Assembly: GCA_949287365.1 (NCBI GenBank)
Contig: CASEGC010000090.1
Location: forward strand, 1-55,979
Origin: an uncultured Parabacteroides sp.
Lineage (GTDB): Bacteria; Bacteroidota; Bacteroidia; Bacteroidales; Tannerellaceae
DNA length: 55,979 bases
Direction of reading: 5' to 3'
A program made the translations under genes and the position numbers. Below, one piece after another: positions 27,686 to 34,792 of this stretch (its first letter is position 1; every line of letters starts with the position of its first letter). The notes beneath the pieces were generated by a model that worked only from the letters and a program-made list of their open reading frames with translations, was not told the origin of the DNA and did no database searches.

Positions 27686-27903
27686 AAAAACTTCTGACCC
27701 CATAGGAAAAAGTTCGCCACATGCCGACAAATTCTCTATCTTTAACTTAAAGATACATATCTGCAGCCTAAAGATATGTATCTTCAATCTAAAGATAGAT
27801 ATCTTCAGCCTAAAGATAGACTTTCCCTCGTGGAGTTTCCGACTTTTCCCGCCAGGTTTCCAAGTTTTCCTCCCGGCTATCGGACTTTTTCCCCCTATCC
27901 GTT
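27686..27903. repeat. 21-bp periodic repeat element, copy B
   Basis: TAAAGATA-type units start at 27748, 27769, 27790 and 27811, exactly 21 bp apart. The same flanks as copy A occur (AAAAACTTC at 27686, AGGAAAAAGTTCGCCAC, CGACTTTTCC, AAGTTTTCC). Downstream, GACTTTTCC-like units continue at about 21-bp spacing to roughly 27903. It occupies the centre of the 556-bp gap 27452-28007 between divergent genes; no gene is seen in that gap. Confidence 0.85.
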
Positions 27904-28007
27904 TTTTATATCATACACTCGTTAGTGAATAAGGAAGCGAAAAGTATGTTTTGTACCGCGTAAATCGTATTTTCGCGGACGGGAATCTAATAGAAATACT
28001 CAATATC

Positions 28008-30425
28008 ATGAAAAAAACAGGGTGGATAATGGTTTTCGTGTGTCTGATGTGCGTGTGCGCGAGAGCCGCCTCGGACAAGTGGGTCAAAGGAAGATTGGTG
28101 GACGCCTCGACACGGCAAGCGATTGATTACGCGGATGTTTTCCTATACCTCAAAGGGAGCGACAAACCTATCCGGCAGACATTTCCGGACGAGAACGGCT
28201 ACTTCCTGTTCCGCGACGTGGAGGAGGGCGATTATACCGTCATGGCGCGGCTGGTGGGATACGACGTGCTGACCCGCGAGGCTATCTCGCCACGCGAATC
28301 CGATGGCGTGGACCTTGGAGAGTTGGCCATGCGTCCTTTGGAGATAGGAATTGCCGAGGTGGAGGTCGTGGCGGAAAAACGGCAGCTGGTCTACAAGCTC
28401 GACAAGAAGGTGGTGGAGGCCTCGTCCAACCTCATGGCCGGAGGAGGCTCGGCCGTGGATATCTTGGAGAACACGCCTTCCATCCGGGTGGACGCCGAAG
28501 GAGAGGTGACCTTCAGGGGAAGCGGCGGATTCCTGGTCTATGTCGACGGAAAGCCGAGCGTGTTCACCGGTACCCAAGCGTTGGAGCAAATCCCCGCGGG
28601 ACAGATAGAGAACATCGAGATTATAACCACCCCGTCCGCCAAACATGATACCGAGGGCGACGTGGGAATCATCAACATCATCACCAAAAAGCACTATCAG
28701 CGGGGGTTGAGCGGCATGATTAATCTTTCTGGAAGCACGTGGCTGTCGAGGCACGCGGATTTCCTGCTGACCCAACAAAAGGAACGGAGCCGCTGGTATA
28801 TCGGGGGACAATGGACAGACCGGCTGAGGAAGAGCGACTTCGAGCAGGAGAAAATGACCATCGTGGACGACCAGAAGACCACCTCGCGATCCGTCGGGCC
28901 CCGCACGGGCGACAGCTACCACTATACGTTGAAAGGAGGATGGAGCCTGAGCCTCCCAAAGACTGAGATTACCTTGGATTTGGAAGGCGGATATGGCGGG
29001 AACAAGCGCAAGGGAGAGATGGATTATGAGGAGACTCGCTCCGTTGCCGGCTCCAACCCCGTGACGGCCTATTATCGCAGCGTGGACGATTATGACAACG
29101 ACGAGAATATCGGGCTGGGCAGCCTCTCGGTCCGTCACAAGTTCAACGAGAAGGGACATGAGCTATCCGGAAGCGCGTATTACAAGTATGGCGGCAAGGC
29201 CTTGGAGTATTTCTTCAACGATTTGATGTCGATGGAGGGAGCACGGCAACAGGGACATCGGGCATACGAGGCGGAGCATAGGGAAACCATGCGTATCAAC
29301 CTCGATTATACCTTGCCGTTGGGAGCGAGAAGCAGGCTAGAGGCGGGCTATCAGTATTATTCCTACCTTGAGGATGGGAATTACCGCATGGAATGGTGGG
29401 ACCCGGAGACTCAATCCTTCTTTTGGCGCGACGATATCTATAATACCTTCTATTTCCAAGAGGGAGTGAACTCCATTTACGCGATTCTGTCGCATACGTG
29501 GCGGGGATTGGAAGCGCAAGCGGGCGTACGGGGAGAACATACGCATACCGTATTGGAAAGTTCAGTGCCGGGAGCGGACAGAGAGCGGAACAGGTTCGAG
29601 TTTTTCCCTTCGGTACACCTTGGATATACGTTCAGCGGCGACCATCGCCTGTTGGCCTCCTACTCGCGACGTACCACCCGCCCGCAACTCTATTACATGG
29701 AGCCTTACATCACATATAGAGACTTCTACACGGCGGAGATAGGGAATCCCGACATCCGGCCTGAATACATCCACTCGTTCGAGCTGAATTACCGGAAGAA
29801 TGTCGGCGAGAATACCCTGTCCGCCACCCTTTTCCATCGCTCAAGGCAGGACAAGATAGAGCGATTGCGCGTCCCTTACTCGGCGGGTGTCACCTTAGAC
29901 TCCATGGCGAACGTCGGCCACGATTATTCCACCGGCGTAGAGCTTAGCGCGAGCCTTCGCCTCTTCCGATGGTGGAACACCACCCTGAACGGGAACCTCT
30001 ACCATTACAAAGTACGGAACGAGCAGGCCGCCGGAGGGAACAGCTCGAGCAGCACCAATTACGACATCCTTTGGAACAACCTCTTCACCATAGGGAAATA
30101 TACCCGCGTACAGCTGGACGGGAGCTTCGTGGGCCCATCCGTCACCACGCAGGGACGGACAGACGCTTACTGGTACGCCAACCTCGCCATACGCCAGCAA
30201 TTGCTGGACAGACGGCTGACAGCCACCCTCGCGTTCCGAGACATCTTCCGTTCCGCCAGATACGTCAGCGACATACAGACCGCGGACCTGCGTTCGCTGA
30301 CGCGTATCAAGCCCAAATACCCGCAAATCACGCTCACGCTGAGTTGGAGCTTCAACAGCTTCAAGGCGAAACCTTCACAGACAAAGGAAGACCGCTCGGA
30401 GATGTTCGAGGGCATCAAGCATTGA
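28008..30425 (+). CDS. TonB-receptor-like outer-membrane beta-barrel protein
   Basis: 805-aa outer-membrane protein of the TonB-dependent receptor / OMP_b-brl_3 type. I took the ATG at 28008 because it yields a signal peptide (VFVCLMCVCARAAS); the frame is open to 27951. Order: carboxypeptidase-regulatory-like domain (about 26-110, VKGRLVDASTRQAIDYADVFL), plug-like domain (about 140-230, DILENTPSIRVDAEGEVTFRGSGG...IINIITKK), then a long barrel. No SusD partner adjoins it, so it is more likely a siderophore, peptide or stand-alone glycan receptor-like protein than a SusC. It is convergent with the large minus-strand cluster. Confidence 0.85.
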   Translation: MKKTGWIMVFVCLMCVCARAASDKWVKGRLVDASTRQAIDYADVFLYLKGSDKPIRQTFPDENGYFLFRDVEEGDYTVMARLVGYDVLTREAISPRESDGVDLGELAMRPLEIGIAEVEVVAEKRQLVYKLDKKVVEASSNLMAGGGSAVDILENTPSIRVDAEGEVTFRGSGGFLVYVDGKPSVFTGTQALEQIPAGQIENIEIITTPSAKHDTEGDVGIINIITKKHYQRGLSGMINLSGSTWLSRHADFLLTQQKERSRWYIGGQWTDRLRKSDFEQEKMTIVDDQKTTSRSVGPRTGDSYHYTLKGGWSLSLPKTEITLDLEGGYGGNKRKGEMDYEETRSVAGSNPVTAYYRSVDDYDNDENIGLGSLSVRHKFNEKGHELSGSAYYKYGGKALEYFFNDLMSMEGARQQGHRAYEAEHRETMRINLDYTLPLGARSRLEAGYQYYSYLEDGNYRMEWWDPETQSFFWRDDIYNTFYFQEGVNSIYAILSHTWRGLEAQAGVRGEHTHTVLESSVPGADRERNRFEFFPSVHLGYTFSGDHRLLASYSRRTTRPQLYYMEPYITYRDFYTAEIGNPDIRPEYIHSFELNYRKNVGENTLSATLFHRSRQDKIERLRVPYSAGVTLDSMANVGHDYSTGVELSASLRLFRWWNTTLNGNLYHYKVRNEQAAGGNSSSSTNYDILWNNLFTIGKYTRVQLDGSFVGPSVTTQGRTDAYWYANLAIRQQLLDRRLTATLAFRDIFRSARYVSDIQTADLRSLTRIKPKYPQITLTLSWSFNSFKAKPSQTKEDRSEMFEGIKH

Positions 30426-30444
30426 CGGTTTAGCCATAAAAACA

Positions 30445-30481
30445 GAGAGGGTACGCGAATCGACTGTCGGCGCGCCCTCTC
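30445..30481 (+). terminator. Hairpin after the TonB-like gene
   Basis: GAGAGGG-TA-CGCG / CGCG-CCCTCTC with a 13-nt loop, 20 bp after the stop. The T-rich tail is weak (CAAACTTTGT). Confidence 0.55.
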
Positions 30482-30496
30482 AAACTTTGTCGAAAC

Positions 30497-30730
30497 CGCG
30501 TCTGGCGCGCCAAAGTTATCTTCTACGATTGTCGAACGCAACTTTGGTGCGCCGTTGTTATCTTTTACGATTGTCGAAAGCAACTTTTATGCGCCAATAT
30601 TATCTTTTACGATTGTCGAAAGCAACTTTAGTGCGCTAATGTTATCTTTTACGATTGATAAAAGCAACTTTTGTGCGCCGTTATTATCTTTTACGATTGT
30701 CGAAGGCAACTTTGGCGCACCGATGCCGGC
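30497..30730. repeat. 42-bp tandem repeat array with dyad symmetry
   Basis: CAACTTT recurs at 30539, 30581, 30623, 30665 and 30707, exactly 42 bp apart, followed in each unit by TGCGCC and TTATCTTTTACGATTG. A variant unit at 30497 carries GGCGCGCCAAAGTT, which pairs with AACTTTGGTGCGCC of the next unit (14 bp, one G-T). It fills the 377-bp gap between convergent genes. A chance 87-codon frame with a 14-residue repeat runs through it. Confidence 0.9.
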
Positions 30731-30745
30731 TTCATCAAAAGACGA

Positions 30746-30773
30746 AAGCCGCTTTATCACGGTAAAGCGGCTT
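30746..30773 (-). terminator. Terminator of the large minus-strand cluster
   Basis: 11-bp perfect stem AAGCCGCTTTA / TAAAGCGGCTT, 6-nt loop; on the minus strand it is followed by TCGTCTTTTG. It lies 29 bp after the last cluster gene and next to the 42-bp array. Confidence 0.7.
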
Positions 30774-30802
30774 CCGTTCGCGTACGAGACGCTTCGTATG
30801 AT

Positions 30803-31690
30803 TCAATTTCCCGGATAAGGGCAAAGCGTGGATATCATCCCGAAGGTCTGGTTGTCGTTCAAGCTCCATATTATCTCGCCCGACGCGTCCGTCTCTATCA
30901 ATTGCGGGTAATTTCCCCCCAAGGCGCTCTTGTCGTGGCCTTGCCAATTACAGATGTACAACCCGCCGTCCGGCTTGGGCCATAGCTGCGCGACGAAAAA
31001 GAGCTTCGCGCCCGGTATCCCGTCGGCATCTACCTTCCGGACGATTTCCCCCGTCTCGAAGTCCAGCTCGACGAAGCTATGCCCGTCCCCGCAGGCTACC
31101 AGCTCGTTCCCGTTCTCCAGCGGGACCGAGCAGAAGGGCGTTCCCTCCACCTTCACGCTCTTCACCAGCTCTCCCTTCGGGGATATCTCCCTCACCTCGG
31201 AGGTGGCGAACAGCGGGATCATATAGTTGCCTCTCCCGTTCTTGTTGACCTGACGGAACTGCATGTGCGGCACCTCTATACCGGTGTCGAAGGTTGTCTT
31301 CGACAAGACCTCCCCCTTCGGACTCACTTCGAGGACGGTCGCCGGGCTTCCGCACCACGCCAGCAAGTAATTGCCGTCGGGCAGCGCGCGGGCGGTCTGC
31401 ATCTCGCACCCTTCCGGGGCGGCTATGTTCCATATCTCCTCGTGATTACGGTCGATGAGCATAGCTCCCCTTGAGTAAGAGAAGAGGATGTTCCCGTCGG
31501 GGGTAGCCGCCACGGAGTTACATTCCCATCCCTTCTGGAGCGGATGCTCCCACTCGATTTCTTTCGTCTCCTTATCGATGATTACTATCTTCTCCCATCC
31601 GGACCCCCCTAAAAGAAGCCGCTGGGGGCTCTTGCCGCAAGCGCAAAGAAGCAGCGCGCAAGCGAGCAGTAAGAATGAATGACTTTTCAT
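30803..31690 (-). CDS. Beta-propeller lipoprotein of unknown function
   Basis: 295-aa lipoprotein; the start at 31690 gives a clean lipoprotein signal with Cys at 18 (LLLCACGKS), while the frame extends further upstream without protein character. The rest reads as a WD40/NHL/PQQ-like propeller with repeated blades: KIVIIDKETKEIEWEHPL, NSVAATPDGNILFSYSRG, TARALPDGNYLLAWCG, FVELDFETGEIVRKVDADG, with AQLWPKPDGGLYICNWQGHDK near the end. Last gene of the IclR-headed cluster, 76 bp after the LsrF-like gene, ending in a terminator. It may bind a cell-surface or periplasmic substrate of the pathway; no enzyme function is assigned. Confidence 0.75.
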   Translation of the reverse strand: MKSHSFLLLACALLLCACGKSPQRLLLGGSGWEKIVIIDKETKEIEWEHPLQKGWECNSVAATPDGNILFSYSRGAMLIDRNHEEIWNIAAPEGCEMQTARALPDGNYLLAWCGSPATVLEVSPKGEVLSKTTFDTGIEVPHMQFRQVNKNGRGNYMIPLFATSEVREISPKGELVKSVKVEGTPFCSVPLENGNELVACGDGHSFVELDFETGEIVRKVDADGIPGAKLFFVAQLWPKPDGGLYICNWQGHDKSALGGNYPQLIETDASGEIIWSLNDNQTFGMISTLCPYPGN

Positions 31691-31766
31691 GATACTCAAC
31701 GTGTTAAAAAGTCCCGGGAGAGGCGGCGGAGTCACTCGCTCATCTCCCAGGACAAACCTAAACCAT

Positions 31767-32639
31767 CTATTTAGCCAAATCGAGGTACATCTCATAACCC
31801 TGCTCGGGCGTGATTCCCTGATGGACCACGGCGTGAACCGCCTGAATCATCGCCACGGGAGAATCGCTCTGGAATACATTCCGTCCCATGTCGACGCCCG
31901 CCGCTCCGTCGTTAATCGCCTTATAGCAAAGCTCCAGCGCCTCCTTCTCGGGCAACTTCTTTCCGCCCGCTATCACCACGGGAACCGGACAAGCCGCCAC
32001 CACCTTCTCGAAGCCCTCGCAGTAGTAGGTCTTCACGATGTTCGCCCCGTTCTCCGCGCAGATGCGGGAGGCCAAGCCGAAGTAACGCGCGTCTCTCGCC
32101 ATCTGCTTGCCCACGGCGGTGACACCCATGACGGGAATACCGTAGCGGCTCGCCCCGTCGACGGCCTTGTAAAGGTTCGCCACCGTCTTCGCCTCGTGCG
32201 CCGCCTCGCCGATAGCCAGCATCACCGCCATGGCGGAGGCGTTCAACCGGATAGCGTCCTCTATGTCGATGAGCACGTTGTCGTTCAACTCCGTCAGGAC
32301 CGATGTCCCCGCGTCGGAGCGGAGGCAAACCGGCTTCGTGGTGTTCGCCGGAATGACCGAGCGCAAGATGCCGCGCGTACACATCAGGCAATCCGCGTAC
32401 TCAATCAGCGGAACGATGCTCAAGTCGATTCGCTCCAAGCCGGAAGTGGGTCCCATGATGAATCCATGGTCGAAAGCCAGCATCACGGTCTTTCCGCTTT
32501 TGGGGTTGAATATCCTCGACAAGCGGTCTTTCATTCCCCACGGGAGATTCTCCGCCCCCTTCACGTGGAAGCTCTGTCCTTCCTTGTCGATACCCAGCCC
32601 GAAGTTTGTCCCTTCTCTCAAATCATCTAAATCTGCCAT
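31767..32639 (-). CDS. lsrF: LsrF-like 3-hydroxy-5-phosphonooxypentane-2,4-dione thiolase / DhnA-type class I aldolase
   Basis: 290-aa TIM-barrel class I aldolase/thiolase, the same length as E. coli LsrF (291 aa) and recognisably similar throughout: MADLDDLREG, SRIFNPKSGKTVMLAFDHG, GPTSGLERID, LMCTRGILRSV, VPVVIAGGKKLPE, GVDMGRNVFQSD. The Schiff-base lysine of LsrF, Lys203, is at the same position (IVKTYY). LsrF cleaves a phosphorylated dione from AI-2 to acetyl-CoA and dihydroxyacetone phosphate. The usual partners LsrK and LsrG are missing and DhaK/DhaL sit upstream, so the substrate here may be another phosphorylated keto-sugar. It lies 34 bp after dhaL. Confidence 0.85.
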   Translation of the reverse strand: MADLDDLREGTNFGLGIDKEGQSFHVKGAENLPWGMKDRLSRIFNPKSGKTVMLAFDHGFIMGPTSGLERIDLSIVPLIEYADCLMCTRGILRSVIPANTTKPVCLRSDAGTSVLTELNDNVLIDIEDAIRLNASAMAVMLAIGEAAHEAKTVANLYKAVDGASRYGIPVMGVTAVGKQMARDARYFGLASRICAENGANIVKTYYCEGFEKVVAACPVPVVIAGGKKLPEKEALELCYKAINDGAAGVDMGRNVFQSDSPVAMIQAVHAVVHQGITPEQGYEMYLDLAK

Positions 32640-32673
32640 ATTGTTTATGATTTACGATATTATAATACTAATG

Positions 32674-33288
32674 TTACAACGCGTCGGCGAAGGCTTGGAA
32701 CATACAGCTCCAAGAGGTCGCCCCGCTGTCCGCGAAACCGATGGAACGCTCGCCGTAATTGCGGGCCCGCCCGAAGTTCGCCTTCATCTGAACCGTGGAT
32801 TCCGCCCCTTCCCGAGCGGCTTTGGCCCCGGCCTCCAAGATTTCCTTCACGTCGTCCGAGGCGCAATCCCGTATCGCCTCCACCGCCGGAATCAAGGCGT
32901 CCATCATGGTCTTATCCCCTCTTTTCGCCTGCGTTTGCTGGCGAACGTTAGCCAAGCCCCCCTCGAACATCGCCTTCACCGCCTTGGCGTCCAACGCGGT
33001 TCCTTCCGCATGGTCGCTCATGCCGAGGAAGAAGGCGCCAAGCAACGTGCTTGTCGAACCACTGACCTCCATCATCACGTCCATGCCCATGTCGCCTAAC
33101 ATCCGCTTGAATTCCGTGCCCGCTTGCGCCGTCTTGTTCACGACCGTCATCGCGGTCACGATGGCGGTGCCATGGTCGCCATCGCCTATGACAGCGTCCA
33201 GTTTCGAGAATTCCTCTTCCCGCGCCTTGATTTCCTCCAGCGCGTTGTCAAGCATCTTCTTGAAGTCTTCTATCGTCAGTCGTGTCAT
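32674..33288 (-). CDS. dhaL: Dihydroxyacetone kinase subunit DhaL-like
   Basis: 204-aa nucleotide-binding subunit of a dihydroxyacetone-type kinase. The Mg-ADP/ATP ligand motif DAVIGDGDHG carries Asp31, Asp36 and Asp38; VSGSTSTLLGAFFLGM and RGDKTMMDALIPA are typical DhaL segments; GRARNYGERSIGFADSGATS is the conserved end. In E. coli this subunit is reloaded by the PTS protein DhaM; no DhaM is present in this window and Bacteroidales generally lack that PTS route, so direct ATP use is likely (inference). It lies 12 bp after dhaK. Confidence 0.9.
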   Translation of the reverse strand: MTRLTIEDFKKMLDNALEEIKAREEEFSKLDAVIGDGDHGTAIVTAMTVVNKTAQAGTEFKRMLGDMGMDVMMEVSGSTSTLLGAFFLGMSDHAEGTALDAKAVKAMFEGGLANVRQQTQAKRGDKTMMDALIPAVEAIRDCASDDVKEILEAGAKAAREGAESTVQMKANFGRARNYGERSIGFADSGATSWSCMFQAFADAL

Positions 33289-33300
33289 ACCGCGTACATG

Positions 33301-34317
33301 TTATTTCCCGATAGTCGCCCAATAAGGAGCGTTCGCGCTTCTGTTTTTCAGATACTCGATATGGTCATCATCCAAGATAGCCATAATCATCTGGAAACCG
33401 GCTTGCTCCTGCACCGTCAATATCTCTTGGATGCGGCTGTACGCCACCTGCAACCCGCGCGCCTCCAATTCTTTGTAGGCTTTACGGAAGATGATATTCA
33501 ACTCCATGTGCGTGGTGGCTCCTACGCCGTTGATGATTAGCATCATGCGGTCTCCTTGGTCTGGAGACAACTTTTGGCAGAGCAAATCGACCATTTCCGC
33601 CGCCGTCTCGTCCGCCGAGACCAACGCTTTCTGGCCACCGCCGCCTTCACCATGCTGTCCCATGCCAATCTCCATAATTCCTTCGGGAAGCTCCGAGATT
33701 GTCGCCCCGTTCTGCGGGTGCGTACAAGAGCGCATGGCGACCGCCAATGTCGCTACCTTCTCGTTGTAACGCTCTCCTATCTCAAGCAGCTCATCCAGCG
33801 ATTTACCCTCTTCGGCGGCCGCGCCCAATATCTTGTACAAAGGAACGCAACCCGCCAAACCACGACGTTCTTCGTTGGGTGCGTCGATGCCCGCGCTGAT
33901 GTCGTCATGCGTCAACAATTGCTTTACCTTGATTCCCTTCCGAGCGGCCAGTTGACAAGCCATATTCGCGCTCATCACGTCGCCCGAATGATTCAACACG
34001 ACCAATAAGATACCCGCTTCGCGGTCCATCAATTGCAACGCCTGGAACAGACGTTGAGCACCCGGAGCGGCAAATACATCACCGACCACGGAACAATCCA
34101 ACATACCCTCGCCCACGAAGCCGCTCAAAGCCGGCTCATGTCCGGAACCGCCTAATGTCACGATAGCCACTTTATCCTCGCTTTTCGGGTTCGCACGCAC
34201 TACGATATTTTCCGCAGCCAATTTTACCTGCTCCGGATAAGCCAATACATAACCTTCCAAACACTCCGCCGTGATATTCTCAGGCTCATTTATAAATTTC
34301 GTCTTAATGTCTGACAT
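33301..34317 (-). CDS. dhaK: Dihydroxyacetone kinase subunit DhaK-like
   Basis: 338-aa substrate-binding subunit, slightly shorter than E. coli DhaK (~356 aa). GGSGHEPALSGFVG contains His60, and His222 in GMGQHGEGG corresponds to the His that binds dihydroxyacetone as a hemiaminal. ITLGG/DVFAAP and LLVVLNHSGDVM match the family. DhaK-type kinases accept dihydroxyacetone and, in some lineages, larger ketoses such as erythrulose. Its place between a VOC protein and DhaL/LsrF favours a C4-C5 keto-sugar over plain dihydroxyacetone, but that is inference. Confidence 0.9.
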   Translation of the reverse strand: MSDIKTKFINEPENITAECLEGYVLAYPEQVKLAAENIVVRANPKSEDKVAIVTLGGSGHEPALSGFVGEGMLDCSVVGDVFAAPGAQRLFQALQLMDREAGILLVVLNHSGDVMSANMACQLAARKGIKVKQLLTHDDISAGIDAPNEERRGLAGCVPLYKILGAAAEEGKSLDELLEIGERYNEKVATLAVAMRSCTHPQNGATISELPEGIMEIGMGQHGEGGGGQKALVSADETAAEMVDLLCQKLSPDQGDRMMLIINGVGATTHMELNIIFRKAYKELEARGLQVAYSRIQEILTVQEQAGFQMIMAILDDDHIEYLKNRSANAPYWATIGK

Positions 34318-34345
34318 GGTATTATCCTCCCATTTAATTAAACAA

Positions 34346-34660
34346 TTATTTTAACTCCATAATCTCGATAGCGATACCTTCTTCCTCGATGAAAGCGATA
34401 GTCAGATGCTCGTCGCAAACGGCAGGACCGAAAATCACCTTTTTCCCCTCCAGCTCCGCGTTCAAATCGGGAACCGTGTAAGCGATGTGCCCGTTCGTCT
34501 GTACCAACTCCGGCAAACAGCTTCCCTCTTCAAATTTCAAAAACTCAATCCGGTTCGGACTCTTGTTAAAATCCGTCAACCATACGCTTAAACCTTCGTT
34601 ATAAACAGCGCCTTCCTTTTTCTCTGTAGTGACAATACCTACATGATTAAATGTTCTCAT
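34346..34660 (-). CDS. VOC-fold small protein
   Basis: 104-aa protein that looks like a single vicinal-oxygen-chelate module: FNHVGIVTTEKKEGAVYNEGLSVWLTDFNKSPNRIEFLKFE, GHIAYTVPDLNAELEGKKVIFGP and the closing IAFIEEEGIAIEIMELK with its glutamate. Possible metal ligands are the early His and the terminal Glu. VOC proteins act as isomerases, epimerases, glyoxalases or dioxygenases; its position directly before dhaK, where LsrG would be expected in an AI-2 pathway, suggests an isomerase-type role (inference). 28-bp gap to dhaK. Confidence 0.75.
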   Translation of the reverse strand: MRTFNHVGIVTTEKKEGAVYNEGLSVWLTDFNKSPNRIEFLKFEEGSCLPELVQTNGHIAYTVPDLNAELEGKKVIFGPAVCDEHLTIAFIEEEGIAIEIMELK

Positions 34661-34704
34661 GACCTATTTAATTTATAGTTAAACAATTACGTTGTTCAAA
34701 TCTC

Positions 34705-34792
34705 ATTCGGACAAAAATTTATTTTTATTCGGAAGAAAATTCATTTTCCTCCGAGAGAAATTTCTTTTTCTTTCGAAAGGAAATAAAGCCTA
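34705..34792. repeat. 22-bp array overlapping the 3' end of ccsBA
   Basis: Units start at 34705, 34727, 34749 and 34771, exactly 22 bp apart, each opening with ATTCGG, CTCCGA or TTTCGA followed by an A-rich then T-rich half. Three units lie inside the last codons of ccsBA and encode its charged tail. Confidence 0.7.

Noticed and set aside
27494-27787. Minus-strand 97-codon frame resembling the one at 21.6 kb
   Set aside because: Starts inside copy B of the 21-bp element and has no protein features beyond the repeat.
27941-27956. Promoter for the TonB-like gene at TATGTTTTG
   Set aside because: Spacing does not fit TAnnTTTG (one extra base) and no TTTG is placed correctly upstream.
30555-30818. 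Plus-strand 87-codon frame with a 14-residue repeat
   Set aside because: It is produced by the 42-bp array (42/3 = 14) and extends into the end of the minus-strand lipoprotein gene; the opposite strand reads a similar repeat, as expected from DNA symmetry rather than coding.
31767-34660. A proven AI-2 degradation operon
   Set aside because: LsrF is recognisable, but LsrK, LsrG, LsrR and LsrABCD are missing, so only a similarity in layout is claimed.
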